Below the pieces are notes generated by a model that was not told the DNA's origin, did no database searches, and saw nothing but the letters and a program-made list of their open reading frames with translations. This document shows positions 43,808-52,975 of a stretch of 64,000 nucleotides of DNA, in pieces. Both the position numbers and the translations under genes were made by a program. Origin of the DNA: an uncultured Bacteroidales bacterium (lineage in GTDB: Bacteria > Bacteroidota > Bacteroidia > Bacteroidales > Paludibacteraceae). Position 1 is the first letter of the stretch. Each line of letters opens with the position of its first letter. The DNA lies in assembly GCA_900317745.1 (NCBI GenBank), contig ONHW01000005.1, positions 1 to 64,000 on the forward strand. Reading direction: 5' to 3'.

Positions 43808-44848
43808 ATGAGTGAAGAAAAGAACACATACGTAGTGCTGAGGCTGTCGTCGCTTGGAAATGTGGCGATGCTGGTGCCTGTTATGACTCAACTGAGTCAG
43901 ACGTATCCGAACGACGAGTTTGTCGTTATGTCCCTCAAACCGTTGGCAGACCTGTTTTACGGGCTGAAAAATGTCCGTTTTGTAGAGGTGGCACCGGAGT
44001 TGGAACACTCGCATAAGTTGTGTAGCCTTGCCAAGCAAATCAAAGCCTTGAATCCCGTCAAGGTGTTTGATCTGCAGAACGATTTCCGGACACGGGTTGT
44101 CCGCTACGTGCTGCATTTCTATGCTATCCCTACGTGCACGATTGACCTCGGTACACGTGAACGTCGTGCATTGAGTCGTGCGGGTTTTGAGAAATCCACG
44201 CCTCTCAAGCCGGAGGTAGAGCGTTATGCCGATACGTTCCGCAGTGGCGGTCTGATACCGGCAGGTGAGGTGCCGCTGATGAAAGTCAATACGCAGGCGG
44301 CTGAAAAAGTGCAGGCGTTGTTCGGCAAGAAAACCGAGCGCTGGATAGGTATAGCACCGTTTGCCAAACATCTGTCGAACGTGCTGCCGTACAAGACGAT
44401 GAAAGATGTGATCGGGTATTATGCCCAGCAGCCGAACACACGTATCTTCCTGTTCGGCGCCGGACATGTCGAGACGGAGATGCTCCGTCAGTGGGCATCG
44501 CTGTGGGATAATGTAGAGAGTGTAACCAACCAGTTGCCCTTGGACGGCGAGTTGGAACTTATGCGGCAGACGGATGCTTTGCTGTGTATGGATTCGGCTA
44601 ACCAACACCTGGCGGCTCTGGTAGGCTGCCCGACGTTGAGTATCTGGTGCGGAACACATACGTATATGGGTTTTGCCGCATGGGGAAAAGCCAACACGCA
44701 GATCCTGTCGCTTCCCGTGAGTTGCCGCCCGTGCTCTATCCACGGAACGGAGCGGTGCAGGTATCGCAATTTTGCCTGCAAAGCACTCTCGCCCGAACTG
44801 ATTATAGAGCGATTCAACAAATTGCTTATAACTGAAACCAAACAATAA
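43808..44848 (+). CDS. Family 9 glycosyltransferase (heptosyltransferase-like)
   Basis: A 346-residue GT-B enzyme of the ADP-heptose:LPS heptosyltransferase family, probably adding a core sugar to lipopolysaccharide at the inner membrane. Typical features: VVLRLSSLGNVAMLVPVM at the N-terminus, IGIAPFAKH donor-domain strand, IFLFGAGHVETEMLRQW, and the donor-binding ALLCMDSANQHLAALVGCPTLSIWCGTH. A cysteine-rich end (SCRPCSIHG) matches the CxPC segment of these enzymes. The acceptor cannot be stated. It is only 2 nt upstream of parA. Confidence 0.9.
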   Translation: MSEEKNTYVVLRLSSLGNVAMLVPVMTQLSQTYPNDEFVVMSLKPLADLFYGLKNVRFVEVAPELEHSHKLCSLAKQIKALNPVKVFDLQNDFRTRVVRYVLHFYAIPTCTIDLGTRERRALSRAGFEKSTPLKPEVERYADTFRSGGLIPAGEVPLMKVNTQAAEKVQALFGKKTERWIGIAPFAKHLSNVLPYKTMKDVIGYYAQQPNTRIFLFGAGHVETEMLRQWASLWDNVESVTNQLPLDGELELMRQTDALLCMDSANQHLAALVGCPTLSIWCGTHTYMGFAAWGKANTQILSLPVSCRPCSIHGTERCRYRNFACKALSPELIIERFNKLLITETKQ

Positions 44849-44850
44849 GT

Positions 44851-45609
44851 ATGACAAGAATATTAGCATTAGCAAATCAAAAAGGCGGCGTAGGCAAAAC
44901 CACCACAGCCATCAATCTGTCAGCAGCACTGGCAGCCGACGGCAAACGCGTGTTGCTGGTTGATGCCGATCCGCAAGCCAACGCTTCATCCGGTCTGGGC
45001 GTTGATATACGTGACTTGCAAGCCTCGATCTACGAGTGTCTGGTCAACGGCTTGGACCCTCATGAGGCTGTGATAAAGACCGAAGTGGAACATTTGGATC
45101 TTATTCCTTCGCATATTGATCTGGTGGGTGCAGAGATTGAGATGCTCAATCTGCCCGACCGCGAGCAACTGCTCAAGCGTGTGCTCCAACAGGTAAGAGG
45201 CGACTATGATTATATTCTGATTGACTGTTCGCCCTCGTTAGGTCTGATAACCGTCAATGCTCTGACTGCAGCCGACAGCGTGATTATTCCCGTACAGTGT
45301 GAGTTCTTCGCTCTGGAGGGTATAGCCAAGTTGCTGAATACCATCAAGATCATCAAGTCGCAGTTGAATCCGAACCTCAATATAATGGGTTTTGTACTAA
45401 CGATGTACGACAATCGTCTGCGCCTGAGCAACCAGGTGCTCGATGAGGTGAAACGTCACTTCGGCGACCTGGTGTTCCGAACGGTGATTGCTCGCAACGT
45501 GCGTCTGTCAGAGGCTCCGAGTCACGGACAAACTATCTTGGACTACGAACCGAAATCCAAAGGTGCATTGGCATACAAAGCACTGGCGGCAGAGGTGATG
45601 AAACGGTAG
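44851..45609 (+). CDS. parA: Chromosome-partitioning ATPase ParA/Soj
   Basis: A 252-residue deviant-Walker ATPase that moves ParB-parS complexes over the nucleoid. It opens MTRILALANQKGGVGKTTTAINLSAAL (KGGVGKTT P-loop with signature lysine), has VLLVDADPQANASSGLG (Walker A') and YILIDCSPSLGLITVNAL (Walker B), and the basic C-terminal region of Soj proteins. It lies directly before parB; no convincing parS was found in the window. Confidence 0.95.
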   Translation: MTRILALANQKGGVGKTTTAINLSAALAADGKRVLLVDADPQANASSGLGVDIRDLQASIYECLVNGLDPHEAVIKTEVEHLDLIPSHIDLVGAEIEMLNLPDREQLLKRVLQQVRGDYDYILIDCSPSLGLITVNALTAADSVIIPVQCEFFALEGIAKLLNTIKIIKSQLNPNLNIMGFVLTMYDNRLRLSNQVLDEVKRHFGDLVFRTVIARNVRLSEAPSHGQTILDYEPKSKGALAYKALAAEVMKR

Positions 45610-45642
45610 AACGGAAAGGTTGAACTGTAAGAAAGAAACGTT

Positions 45643-46485
45643 ATGAAGAAAACAACAGGTTTAGGCAGAGGTCTTGATGCTCTGATAGATACGTCGCATA
45701 TCACCACCGGCAAAGCAAGCCGTATATCGGAGATACCGCTGAGTGAGATAGTAGCCAACCCCAACCAGCCGCGTCGTACGTTCGACGAAGAGGCGTTGCA
45801 GGAGTTGGCGGACTCCATACGTGAGCACGGCGTGATTTCTCCTATCACCCTCAAGCAGAACGAGGACGGAACGTACATGATCATTGCCGGTGAGCGCCGT
45901 TACCGTGCCGCCAAGATGGCAGGGCTATATGATATCCCGGCATACGTGCGTACTGCCAAGGACGAACAGGTGATGGAGTGGGCGCTGATTGAGAATATAC
46001 AGCGTGAGAATCTGGACGCTATCGAGATTGCGCTTGCCTACCAGCGCCTGATGGACGATTACGAACTGACGCAAGAGCAGATGGCTGACCGTGTAGGTAA
46101 GAAACGTGCCACGGTAGCCAATTATCTGCGTCTGCTCAAACTGCCTGCCGAGGTGCAGATGGGTATAAAAGAGCGCAAACTGGATATGGGGCATGCGCGT
46201 GCTATTCTTGGCAGTTCGTCACCCGAGCAGCAACTGTCGCTCTATCACCGAATCCTTGCCGAAGGATTGAGCGTGCGCCGTGTGGAGGAACTGGTTAACG
46301 TCGGGCAGGCAGCAGCACAAACGCCACGCAAGCCCAGAAAGAATGCCCGTTCCGCCTATCCCGCACAACAGTTATGGCTCGAGGAGCACCTGCACAGGCA
46401 AGTGAAAGTGAGTGAGAACAAGATAACCATCAGTTTTAAAGATGAGCAGGAACTGAATGCCATCATCGACCAGTTGCGTAACTAA
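45643..46485 (+). CDS. parB: Chromosome-partitioning protein ParB/Spo0J
   Basis: A 280-residue CTP-dependent DNA clamp that loads at parS. It has NPNQPRRTFDEEALQELADSI (N-domain), the CTP-binding IIAGERRYRAAKMAGL, the helix-turn-helix LTQEQMADRVGKKRATVANYLRLLKLP, GHARAILG, and a C-terminal dimerisation helix (FKDEQELNAIIDQLRN). It begins KKTTGLGRGLDALI, the ParA-stimulating N-terminal peptide typical of chromosomal ParB. Confidence 0.95.
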   Translation: MKKTTGLGRGLDALIDTSHITTGKASRISEIPLSEIVANPNQPRRTFDEEALQELADSIREHGVISPITLKQNEDGTYMIIAGERRYRAAKMAGLYDIPAYVRTAKDEQVMEWALIENIQRENLDAIEIALAYQRLMDDYELTQEQMADRVGKKRATVANYLRLLKLPAEVQMGIKERKLDMGHARAILGSSSPEQQLSLYHRILAEGLSVRRVEELVNVGQAAAQTPRKPRKNARSAYPAQQLWLEEHLHRQVKVSENKITISFKDEQELNAIIDQLRN

Positions 46486-46488
46486 ACG

Positions 46489-47157
46489 TTGAAGATTGTA
46501 CGGTACATAGTATTGTTGGTTGTGCTCGTCTTGCCGCTTTTGGCGTATGGGAATGAGGATGACAATTTTGCCTTCAAGCCCGATTCGGTGCAACTGGTGG
46601 ACGCCTCGGAACTGAAGGTGGATACCTTGCCGCAGGTAGCCTGGCGACCTGATGCAATACGTGCCGTATGGTTAGGTGCTATCTTCCCGGGCTTGGGACA
46701 GATGTACAACCGCTCATGGTGGAAGGTGCCTATCGTGTACGGGGCATTGATGGGCTGCGGCTATGCTATCATGACGAATCAGCAGTCATACACCGAGTAC
46801 AAGACTGCTTATCTTGATCTGTATAACGACAACGCCAACGATGCGGTGACCGACGATGTGACAAAATCCTACAACGCTATCTTACCCGATGGCTACGACA
46901 TATCGAGTATGGGTGGAACATCGGCGTATGTCAGCAAGTTGCAAAACTGGCAGAACACCTATCGCCGATACAGGGATATATCCATCGTTGTGACAGTGGT
47001 TGTGTATGCTCTGTCGCTGGTTGATGCATACGTGGATGCTCAGTTGTTTGACTTTGATATCAGTCCCGATCTGTCAATGCAAGTCGAGCCGGCTGTGTAC
47101 TACGACCCTGTTATGCAACGCGCCAACGGTGAGGTACATTTGGCTATTACGTTTTAG
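46489..47157 (+). CDS. DUF5683 family membrane protein
   Basis: A 222-residue envelope protein: signal peptide (IVLLVVLVLPLLAYG), then the family core WLGAIFPGLGQMYNRSWWKVPIVYGALMGCGYAI, a soluble loop (about 80-150) and a second hydrophobic segment SIVVTVVVYALSLVDAYVDAQLFDFD. In Bacteroidetes this family sits between parB and a lytic transglycosylase, as here. Function unknown. The start appears to be TTG at 46489, three bases after the parB stop. Confidence 0.87.
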   Translation: MKIVRYIVLLVVLVLPLLAYGNEDDNFAFKPDSVQLVDASELKVDTLPQVAWRPDAIRAVWLGAIFPGLGQMYNRSWWKVPIVYGALMGCGYAIMTNQQSYTEYKTAYLDLYNDNANDAVTDDVTKSYNAILPDGYDISSMGGTSAYVSKLQNWQNTYRRYRDISIVVTVVVYALSLVDAYVDAQLFDFDISPDLSMQVEPAVYYDPVMQRANGEVHLAITF

Positions 47158-47183
47158 ATCAGTGGTGTATAAACTCAAACGAA

Positions 47184-48452
47184 GTGAAAAGAACTATAAA
47201 TATCATATTGCTTTTGTTGCTGTTGCTGCCTGCGCGGGCAGAGGACACGACCGTTGTCGTATCCCAAGCAGCCGATACGCTGAAAGCAGAGGCAACACTC
47301 CAACCCGAAGAACCGATGGATTCGATAGATATCCGTCTGTTCGAATGGATGTTGGCAGGATTGGATACCACTCCCTGTCTGTCTGCGCCCGATACGTCGG
47401 AACTGCCGGACAATATGTATAAGCAGCGCTTACAGGCCTTGCCTTGCATCGTGGAACTGCCGTATAATCCTATAGCCAAACGGTATATACAAAGGTACAT
47501 CAAATATGGTCCGCGCCACACAGCGCGAATCATGCGTGAGTCGGAATACTACTTCCCCATCTTCGAAGATGCACTCAGCCGTCACGGCTTGCCTTACGAA
47601 CTCAAGTACGTGCCGGTGATCGAATCCGCTTTGCGTCCGATGGCTCGTTCGCGTGCCGGTGCTGCGGGATTGTGGCAGTTTATGCCCTCAACAGCCAAAC
47701 GTTATGGGCTGGAGGTTAATTCGCTGGTTGACGAACGTTACGATGTATATAAGTCAACCGAGGCTGCGTGTGTCTTCCTTCAGGCGTTGTATAACATTTT
47801 CAACGACTGGAACCTGGCAATCGCAGCATATAACTGCGGTGCCGGCAATGTGAAGAAAGCCATCCGCCATGCAGGCGGCAAACGTGACTTCTGGAGTATC
47901 TATCCCTATCTGCCTCATGAGACAAGGATGTATGTGCCTCTGTTCATCGCTTCAAACTATGTGTTCAATTACGCCGGTGAGCATGGTATTTGCCCGGACT
48001 CCATCCGCACGGATCGAATGCTGACGGATACGATAGTTATCAGTCAGCGTATGCACCTCAAGCAGGTGGCTGAGGTGTTGGATATTCCTATTGAGTATCT
48101 GCGTTACCTCAACCCTCAATACACCCGTGATATATTGCCCGGTAACAAGGATTACCGGCTTTGCCTGCCACTCAACCAGACAACAACGTTTATCGAACAG
48201 CAGGACAGCATCCTTGCCTATCAGGCACGCCAACTGATTCATGACCGCCGTACGGAGATTGATATGGCGCAAAAGACGAGCATTGCCGGAGGCTATATGG
48301 TCAACGGTACAATGTTCTATAAGATACGCCAGGGAGATACCTTGGGCAGTATAGCCAAGAAGTTCCATGTTACTGTCAGCCAGTTGCAGAAGTGGAACGG
48401 CTTGAAAGGAACGAACATCTACACAGGCAAGAACCTGAGAGTCAGTCCGTGA
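47184..48452 (+). CDS. Membrane-bound lytic murein transglycosylase, MltD-like with LysM
   Basis: A 422-residue exported peptidoglycan lytic transglycosylase. GTG start; signal peptide INIILLLLLLLPARA. The SLT domain (about 110-260) has KYVPVIESALRPMARSRAGA (catalytic Glu), AAGLWQFMPSTAKRYGL, and WNLAIAAYNCGAGNVKKAI. A C-terminal LysM domain (YKIRQGDTLGSIAKKFHV) binds peptidoglycan. It cleaves glycan strands with formation of 1,6-anhydro-MurNAc, probably during wall growth. It is part of the parAB-DUF5683 operon. Confidence 0.92.
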   Translation: MKRTINIILLLLLLLPARAEDTTVVVSQAADTLKAEATLQPEEPMDSIDIRLFEWMLAGLDTTPCLSAPDTSELPDNMYKQRLQALPCIVELPYNPIAKRYIQRYIKYGPRHTARIMRESEYYFPIFEDALSRHGLPYELKYVPVIESALRPMARSRAGAAGLWQFMPSTAKRYGLEVNSLVDERYDVYKSTEAACVFLQALYNIFNDWNLAIAAYNCGAGNVKKAIRHAGGKRDFWSIYPYLPHETRMYVPLFIASNYVFNYAGEHGICPDSIRTDRMLTDTIVISQRMHLKQVAEVLDIPIEYLRYLNPQYTRDILPGNKDYRLCLPLNQTTTFIEQQDSILAYQARQLIHDRRTEIDMAQKTSIAGGYMVNGTMFYKIRQGDTLGSIAKKFHVTVSQLQKWNGLKGTNIYTGKNLRVSP

Positions 48453-48493
48453 GTAACAGAACCATTGAATAATAGCAAACAGATAGAAGCATA

Positions 48494-49297
48494 ATGAGCG
48501 AACGTATATATTTTTCCATGCGCGAGACGATCGACGCCACCGGCGTTGAGGCGCCTACTTTGCGCTATTGGGAGAAGCAGTTCGCTCAACTCTCTCCGCG
48601 AAAAGACCGTCATGGCAATCGCTACTATACCGCTGAAGATATAGCACTGATCAAACGTATTCGGTTTATTCGTGATGAGATGAAGATCACGCGTATCGAA
48701 GCTATCCGCAACGAATTACAGTCCGGCGAACGGCAGACGGATGTACGCAGCGAAGCGGTCGAACGGCTGACGCGCATACGCAGTAAGTTGCAGGATCTGG
48801 AGAAGTTGTTGTGCCTGGCTTTAATCATCTGCCTCCCGCTACTGAGTTCGTGCCGCGGCAAAGATGTGTTGTCCTCACGGCAGATGGTAGCCGTGTTGAC
48901 CGATATGCACCGGATGGACGGAATGATTATTGTCACAGCATTGTCGCGCGACAAGGGTGAAGAGGAAATGGCGTATTACGATGCAGTCCTTGCTGAGCAT
49001 GGTGTGACACGTGCGCAGTTTGACTCCTCGCTCGTGTGGTACACCCAACATCCGCAACGCTTCAACAAGATCTATCCCCGTGTGCTGCAAAGACTCGAGG
49101 CGGAGCATGCGTTGTTCGTTGACGAATCCGAACAGATAAAGGCACTCCTCGCTACTCGCAAGCAGCATTTTGAGTTGTTTACTTTCGAGCGCGTGATTGG
49201 CAGTCTGCAACACGGCTACCCCTTGGATGACTACAGCCTGCCGCCTGTTGATACGATACAAGTAACGATCCCTTTGCGTGACGAATCGAACGACTGA
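48494..49297 (+). CDS. In-frame fusion of a MerR-family regulator and a DUF4296 lipoprotein
   Basis: A 267-residue frame joins two things usually encoded separately. Residues 1-75 are a MerR-type winged helix (YFSMRETIDATGVEAPTLRYWEKQF, then RYYTAEDIALIKRI); 76-104 form the usual coiled coil. Directly after LQDLEK comes LLCLALIICLPLLSSC, a lipoprotein signal sequence with Cys120, then a DUF4296 domain (LSSRQMVAVLTDMHRMDGM, TRAQFDSSLVWYTQHPQRF). Either one protein is anchored in the inner membrane with its DNA-binding domain inside, or the lipoprotein is made separately from an internal CTG 48797 or TTG 48806/48809. Its stop overlaps the next ATG (TGATG). Confidence 0.8.
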   Translation: MSERIYFSMRETIDATGVEAPTLRYWEKQFAQLSPRKDRHGNRYYTAEDIALIKRIRFIRDEMKITRIEAIRNELQSGERQTDVRSEAVERLTRIRSKLQDLEKLLCLALIICLPLLSSCRGKDVLSSRQMVAVLTDMHRMDGMIIVTALSRDKGEEEMAYYDAVLAEHGVTRAQFDSSLVWYTQHPQRFNKIYPRVLQRLEAEHALFVDESEQIKALLATRKQHFELFTFERVIGSLQHGYPLDDYSLPPVDTIQVTIPLRDESND

Positions 49298-50352
49298 TGA
49301 GCAAGAAGATCCTGATAGCAGGCCCGTGTGCTGCCGAGAGTGCTGCACAGATGAGGGAGGTTTCCCGCAGACTGAAAGATGTCCTGCAGGCTGATGTGCT
49401 TCGATCGTTTGAGCCGGTCTTCCGCGCAGGGTTATGGAAGCCGCGCAGCCAGCCGTCCTCCTTTCAGGGCGTGGGTGTCGAAGGCTTGCCGTGGCTCAGT
49501 GAGGCTTCTGCTGCTCTCCTCTGGCCTGTTGCCACCGAGGTGGCACAACCCGAACACCTGCTGGCTGCTTACAGGGCAGGAATAAGACATTTCTGGTTGG
49601 GAGCACGTACTACTTCCAATCCGTTCATGGTAGAGGCGCTGGCTGACACGCCTATTGCTGACAAACAAGACGTCGTTTGGTACATCAAGAACCCGACTTC
49701 GCCGGATATCGACCTGTGGTGCGGGGCTGTGGAACGACTCAAACGTGCAGGATATTCGGGGTTATGTGCTATCCATCGCGGGTTTGCATTGGGGGAACAT
49801 ACTACAACGATCTACCGTAATGCCCCGTTATGGTCGGTGGCGATAGAGTTTAAGCGCCGCTATCCCGATGTCCCGCTGCTGACAGACGCCAGTCATATAG
49901 CAGGTCAGGCTGAGCGCGTGCCCGAGGTCGCAGAGCAAGCTATCCGTATGGGAATGGACGGCTTGATGATAGAGGTACACAGCAATCCTGCTCAGGCGCT
50001 GAGCGATGCACGGCAGCAACTGACGCCCGAGGATTTTGCACAATTGTTGCACCGCCTGACTCCTATTGATAGTTCATCGGCTGGCACTGAGAGTGCCGAA
50101 CTGGCTTCCCTGCGGCAGCAGATCGACGAAACGGACGACGAACTATGGGCGCTCATCAGCAAGCGCATGGATATATCCCGGCGCATTGGCGAATATAAGC
50201 GTGAGCACGGCATACCTGTGTTGCAAAGCGCCAGATACGACGAACTCTTGCAGCGGCGTATGCTTTGGGCGGAAAAGCATGGAATAGACCCCGGGGCTGC
50301 CAAGCAAATAATGGACATCATCCATGAGCAGAGCGTGCTCAGACAGGTATGA
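49297..50352 (+). CDS. Bifunctional DAHP synthase / chorismate mutase
   Basis: A 351-residue shikimate-pathway enzyme. The N-terminal DAHP synthase domain (1-250) has ILIAGPCAAES, VFRAGLWKPRS, RHFWLGARTTSNPF, KNPTSPDIDLW, AIHRGF, LLTDASHIAGQ and GLMIEVHSNPAQALSDARQQ, the KDO8P-synthase-like type used in Bacteroidetes. The C-terminal chorismate mutase II domain (about 265-351) has LASLRQQIDETDDELWALISKRMDISRRIGEYK. It channels towards prephenate and phenylalanine/tyrosine. pheT lies 70 nt downstream. Confidence 0.93.
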   Translation: MSKKILIAGPCAAESAAQMREVSRRLKDVLQADVLRSFEPVFRAGLWKPRSQPSSFQGVGVEGLPWLSEASAALLWPVATEVAQPEHLLAAYRAGIRHFWLGARTTSNPFMVEALADTPIADKQDVVWYIKNPTSPDIDLWCGAVERLKRAGYSGLCAIHRGFALGEHTTTIYRNAPLWSVAIEFKRRYPDVPLLTDASHIAGQAERVPEVAEQAIRMGMDGLMIEVHSNPAQALSDARQQLTPEDFAQLLHRLTPIDSSSAGTESAELASLRQQIDETDDELWALISKRMDISRRIGEYKREHGIPVLQSARYDELLQRRMLWAEKHGIDPGAAKQIMDIIHEQSVLRQV

Positions 50353-50422
50353 ATGCCTTACGATGCAGAAGGCGCACCGTCTGTTTGCACCATTGAAATT
50401 GAAGATTAAAAGATAATTAGAT

Positions 50423-52918
50423 ATGAATATTTCTTACAATTGGCTAAAGCGCTACATCTCTCTCCCTGATGATGCAGAGACCGTAGCAACCATTCTCACC
50501 TCCATTGGCTTGGAGGTAGGTACAGTTGAGCAAGTCCAGTCTGTCCGAGGCGGACTGAAAGGTCTCGTTGTCGGACATGTGCTGACATGTGTGGAACACC
50601 CCAACTCCGATCACCTGCATATCACTACAGTGGATCTCGGCACCCCGGATAGTCCGGTGCAAATCGTTTGCGGTGCACCGAACGTAGCTGCCGGACAAAA
50701 GGTGATTGTTGCCACTATCGGCACAGTCCTGTATAGCGGTGACGAGTCTTTTACGATCAAGAAAGGTAAGATTCGCGGCGAGGAATCGTTGGGTATGATC
50801 TGTGCCGAGGACGAGATTGGCGTCGGTACCGATCATGCAGGTATAATGGTGTTGCCTGCCGACACGCCTGTAGGTATGCCCGCCAGCGAATATTTCCACT
50901 TGGAGAACGACACGCTCATCGAGGTCGATATCACTCCTAACCGTTCGGACGCTATCTCGCATTACGGCGTAGCGCGCGACCTGTACGCCTATTACCAGGC
51001 TCACGGACAGCAGCAGGTTACGCTCACCCGTCCCGATGAGAGCGGCTTCAGTGTGGATGAACAAGGTTCGCCCGTACGCGTGACGGTTGAGAATGCCGAC
51101 GCTTGCCCCAGATACAGCGGAGTAATGATCAAGGGCGCACAGGTGCAGGAGAGTCCTGATTGGCTGAAGAAAGCACTGACTACCATCGGCTTGCGACCGA
51201 TCAACAATATTGTGGATATCACAAACTTCGTGTTGCATGAGTATGGTCAGGCTCTGCATGCTTTTGATGCGGATAAGATCAAAGGTAATCATATTGTTGT
51301 CCGTAACTGTGCCGAAGGTACACCGTTTGTTACTTTGGACGGCATAGAGCGCAAGTTGTCGTCTGCCGACCTGATGATCTGCAACGAGGCTGAACCGATG
51401 TGTATAGCCGGCGTGTTCGGAGGCTTGGATTCGGGCGTCACCGAGCAAACGAAGAACATCTTCATCGAGAGTGCCTACTTCCAGCCTGTCAGCATTCGCA
51501 AGACTGCACGTCGCCACCAGTTACAGACGGACGCCTCGTTCCGCTACGAGCGTGGCTGTGACCCGAACAATACCTTGCACGTGCTGCGCCGTTGTGCTGC
51601 CTTGGTGCGCGAACTGGCTGGCGGAACGATCTATACGCCTGTCGATGTGCAGAACGGCGTCGAGGTCGCTTTGTCAGAACAACCGTTCATGCCCTCGTTC
51701 AGGGTGGAGTTCAACCTGGATCGTTGCCATCGCCTGATTGGCAAGGATCTGGGTGCTGAAACGATTGAGACCATTCTCCGTGCGCTGGAGATAGAGATCA
51801 TGGATAAGCAAGGCGATAATTATGTATTAGGTGTGCCCTGCTACCGCGTGGATGTGCAGCGCGAGTGCGATGTGGTCGAGGATATACTACGTATATACGG
51901 TTATAACAACGTGGAGTTCCCCGACAAACTGAATACGAACCTCAGTTATGGCGTCAAGCCCGACCCGCAGCGCTTGCAGACCCGTATAAGCGAGCAATTG
52001 TCTGCGCAGGGCTTCTACGAGATCCTCAACAATTCGCTCACCAAGGTAGCATACTACGAATATGCGGGCGATCTGGATTCGTGCGTCAAGATAATGAACC
52101 CGCTCTCGCAGGATCTGGGCGTGATGCGTCAGTCCTTGCTCTTCGGCGGATTGGAGAGTATCCAGCGCAATGCCAACCGCAAGAATGCCGACCTCAAACT
52201 CTACGAGTTCGGCAACTGCTATCACTACAACGCTAAGACCGCTGCCGCAACCCAAGGTGTCGATCCGTTGCGCGCCTATACCGAAGAGATGCACCTCGGT
52301 ATATGGATCACCGGCAACAAAACCCTGCAGTCCTGGGTGATGAAGGAGCAGAAATCCACGTTCTACGAACTGCGCGCCTACGTCGAGAATATCCTCCGCC
52401 GCTTGGGTGTGAATGTCAATGCGCTCGTATATACGCCGATCGATCAATCGCCGCTGTATGCCGACGGATTAGTTGTCAGTGCACAGAACGGCAAACGCCT
52501 GGGCGAACTCACTATCGTCAGCCGCGAACTGAGGAAGATGTTCGACATTGAGAATCCCGTCTTCTTCGCCGATCTCGACTGGAAGGCACTGCTCAAGCAG
52601 AACAAACAGTTCAAACCGGTGATCACCGACCTGCCCAAGTTCCCGGCTGTCAAACGCGACTTTGCATTGCTGGTTGACAAGTCTGTACAGTTCGCCGAAC
52701 TGGCACGACTCGCTTATCAGACCGAGAAGAAATACCTCAAGAACGTCTATCTGTTTGACGTTTACGAGGGCAAGAACCTCGATGCCGGCAAGAAGTCGTA
52801 TGCGCTGTCGTTTATCCTGCAAGACGAGGAAAATACGCTGAAGGATAAGCAGATCGAATCGATTATGGCACGTTTGCAAAAGGCGTTTGAGGACACCTTC
52901 GGAGCGACACTTCGCTAA
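50423..52918 (+). CDS. pheT: Phenylalanine-tRNA ligase beta subunit
   Basis: An 831-residue subunit of the (alpha-beta)2 synthetase. Domains in order: N-terminal (MNISYNWLKRYISLP), EMAP/tRNA-binding OB fold (GHVLTCVEHPNSDHLHITTVD ... VCGAPNV), B3/B4 editing domain (PRYSGVMIKGAQV ... RPINNIVDITNFVLHEYGQ ... AFDADK), B5 (GAETIETILRALE), catalytic-like core (DVVEDILRIYGYNN, NNSLTKVAYYE, VMRQSLLFGG) and the C-terminal anticodon-binding FDX-ACB domain (PAVKRDFALLVDK). pheS is not adjacent, which is normal in this group. Confidence 0.96.
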   Translation: MNISYNWLKRYISLPDDAETVATILTSIGLEVGTVEQVQSVRGGLKGLVVGHVLTCVEHPNSDHLHITTVDLGTPDSPVQIVCGAPNVAAGQKVIVATIGTVLYSGDESFTIKKGKIRGEESLGMICAEDEIGVGTDHAGIMVLPADTPVGMPASEYFHLENDTLIEVDITPNRSDAISHYGVARDLYAYYQAHGQQQVTLTRPDESGFSVDEQGSPVRVTVENADACPRYSGVMIKGAQVQESPDWLKKALTTIGLRPINNIVDITNFVLHEYGQALHAFDADKIKGNHIVVRNCAEGTPFVTLDGIERKLSSADLMICNEAEPMCIAGVFGGLDSGVTEQTKNIFIESAYFQPVSIRKTARRHQLQTDASFRYERGCDPNNTLHVLRRCAALVRELAGGTIYTPVDVQNGVEVALSEQPFMPSFRVEFNLDRCHRLIGKDLGAETIETILRALEIEIMDKQGDNYVLGVPCYRVDVQRECDVVEDILRIYGYNNVEFPDKLNTNLSYGVKPDPQRLQTRISEQLSAQGFYEILNNSLTKVAYYEYAGDLDSCVKIMNPLSQDLGVMRQSLLFGGLESIQRNANRKNADLKLYEFGNCYHYNAKTAAATQGVDPLRAYTEEMHLGIWITGNKTLQSWVMKEQKSTFYELRAYVENILRRLGVNVNALVYTPIDQSPLYADGLVVSAQNGKRLGELTIVSRELRKMFDIENPVFFADLDWKALLKQNKQFKPVITDLPKFPAVKRDFALLVDKSVQFAELARLAYQTEKKYLKNVYLFDVYEGKNLDAGKKSYALSFILQDEENTLKDKQIESIMARLQKAFEDTFGATLR

Positions 52919-52927
52919 CCAAAACAC

Positions 52928-52959
52928 GATATGCCGGCGACTTATGGCGCCGGTATATC
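52928..52959 (+). terminator. GC-rich hairpin after pheT
   Basis: GATATGCCGGCG pairs with CGCCGGTATATC (12 bp, one wobble) with an 8-nt loop. There is no T-tract; it could attenuate read-through into the outer-membrane gene. Confidence 0.5.
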
Positions 52960-52975
52960 GGTAATCCTGATAATT

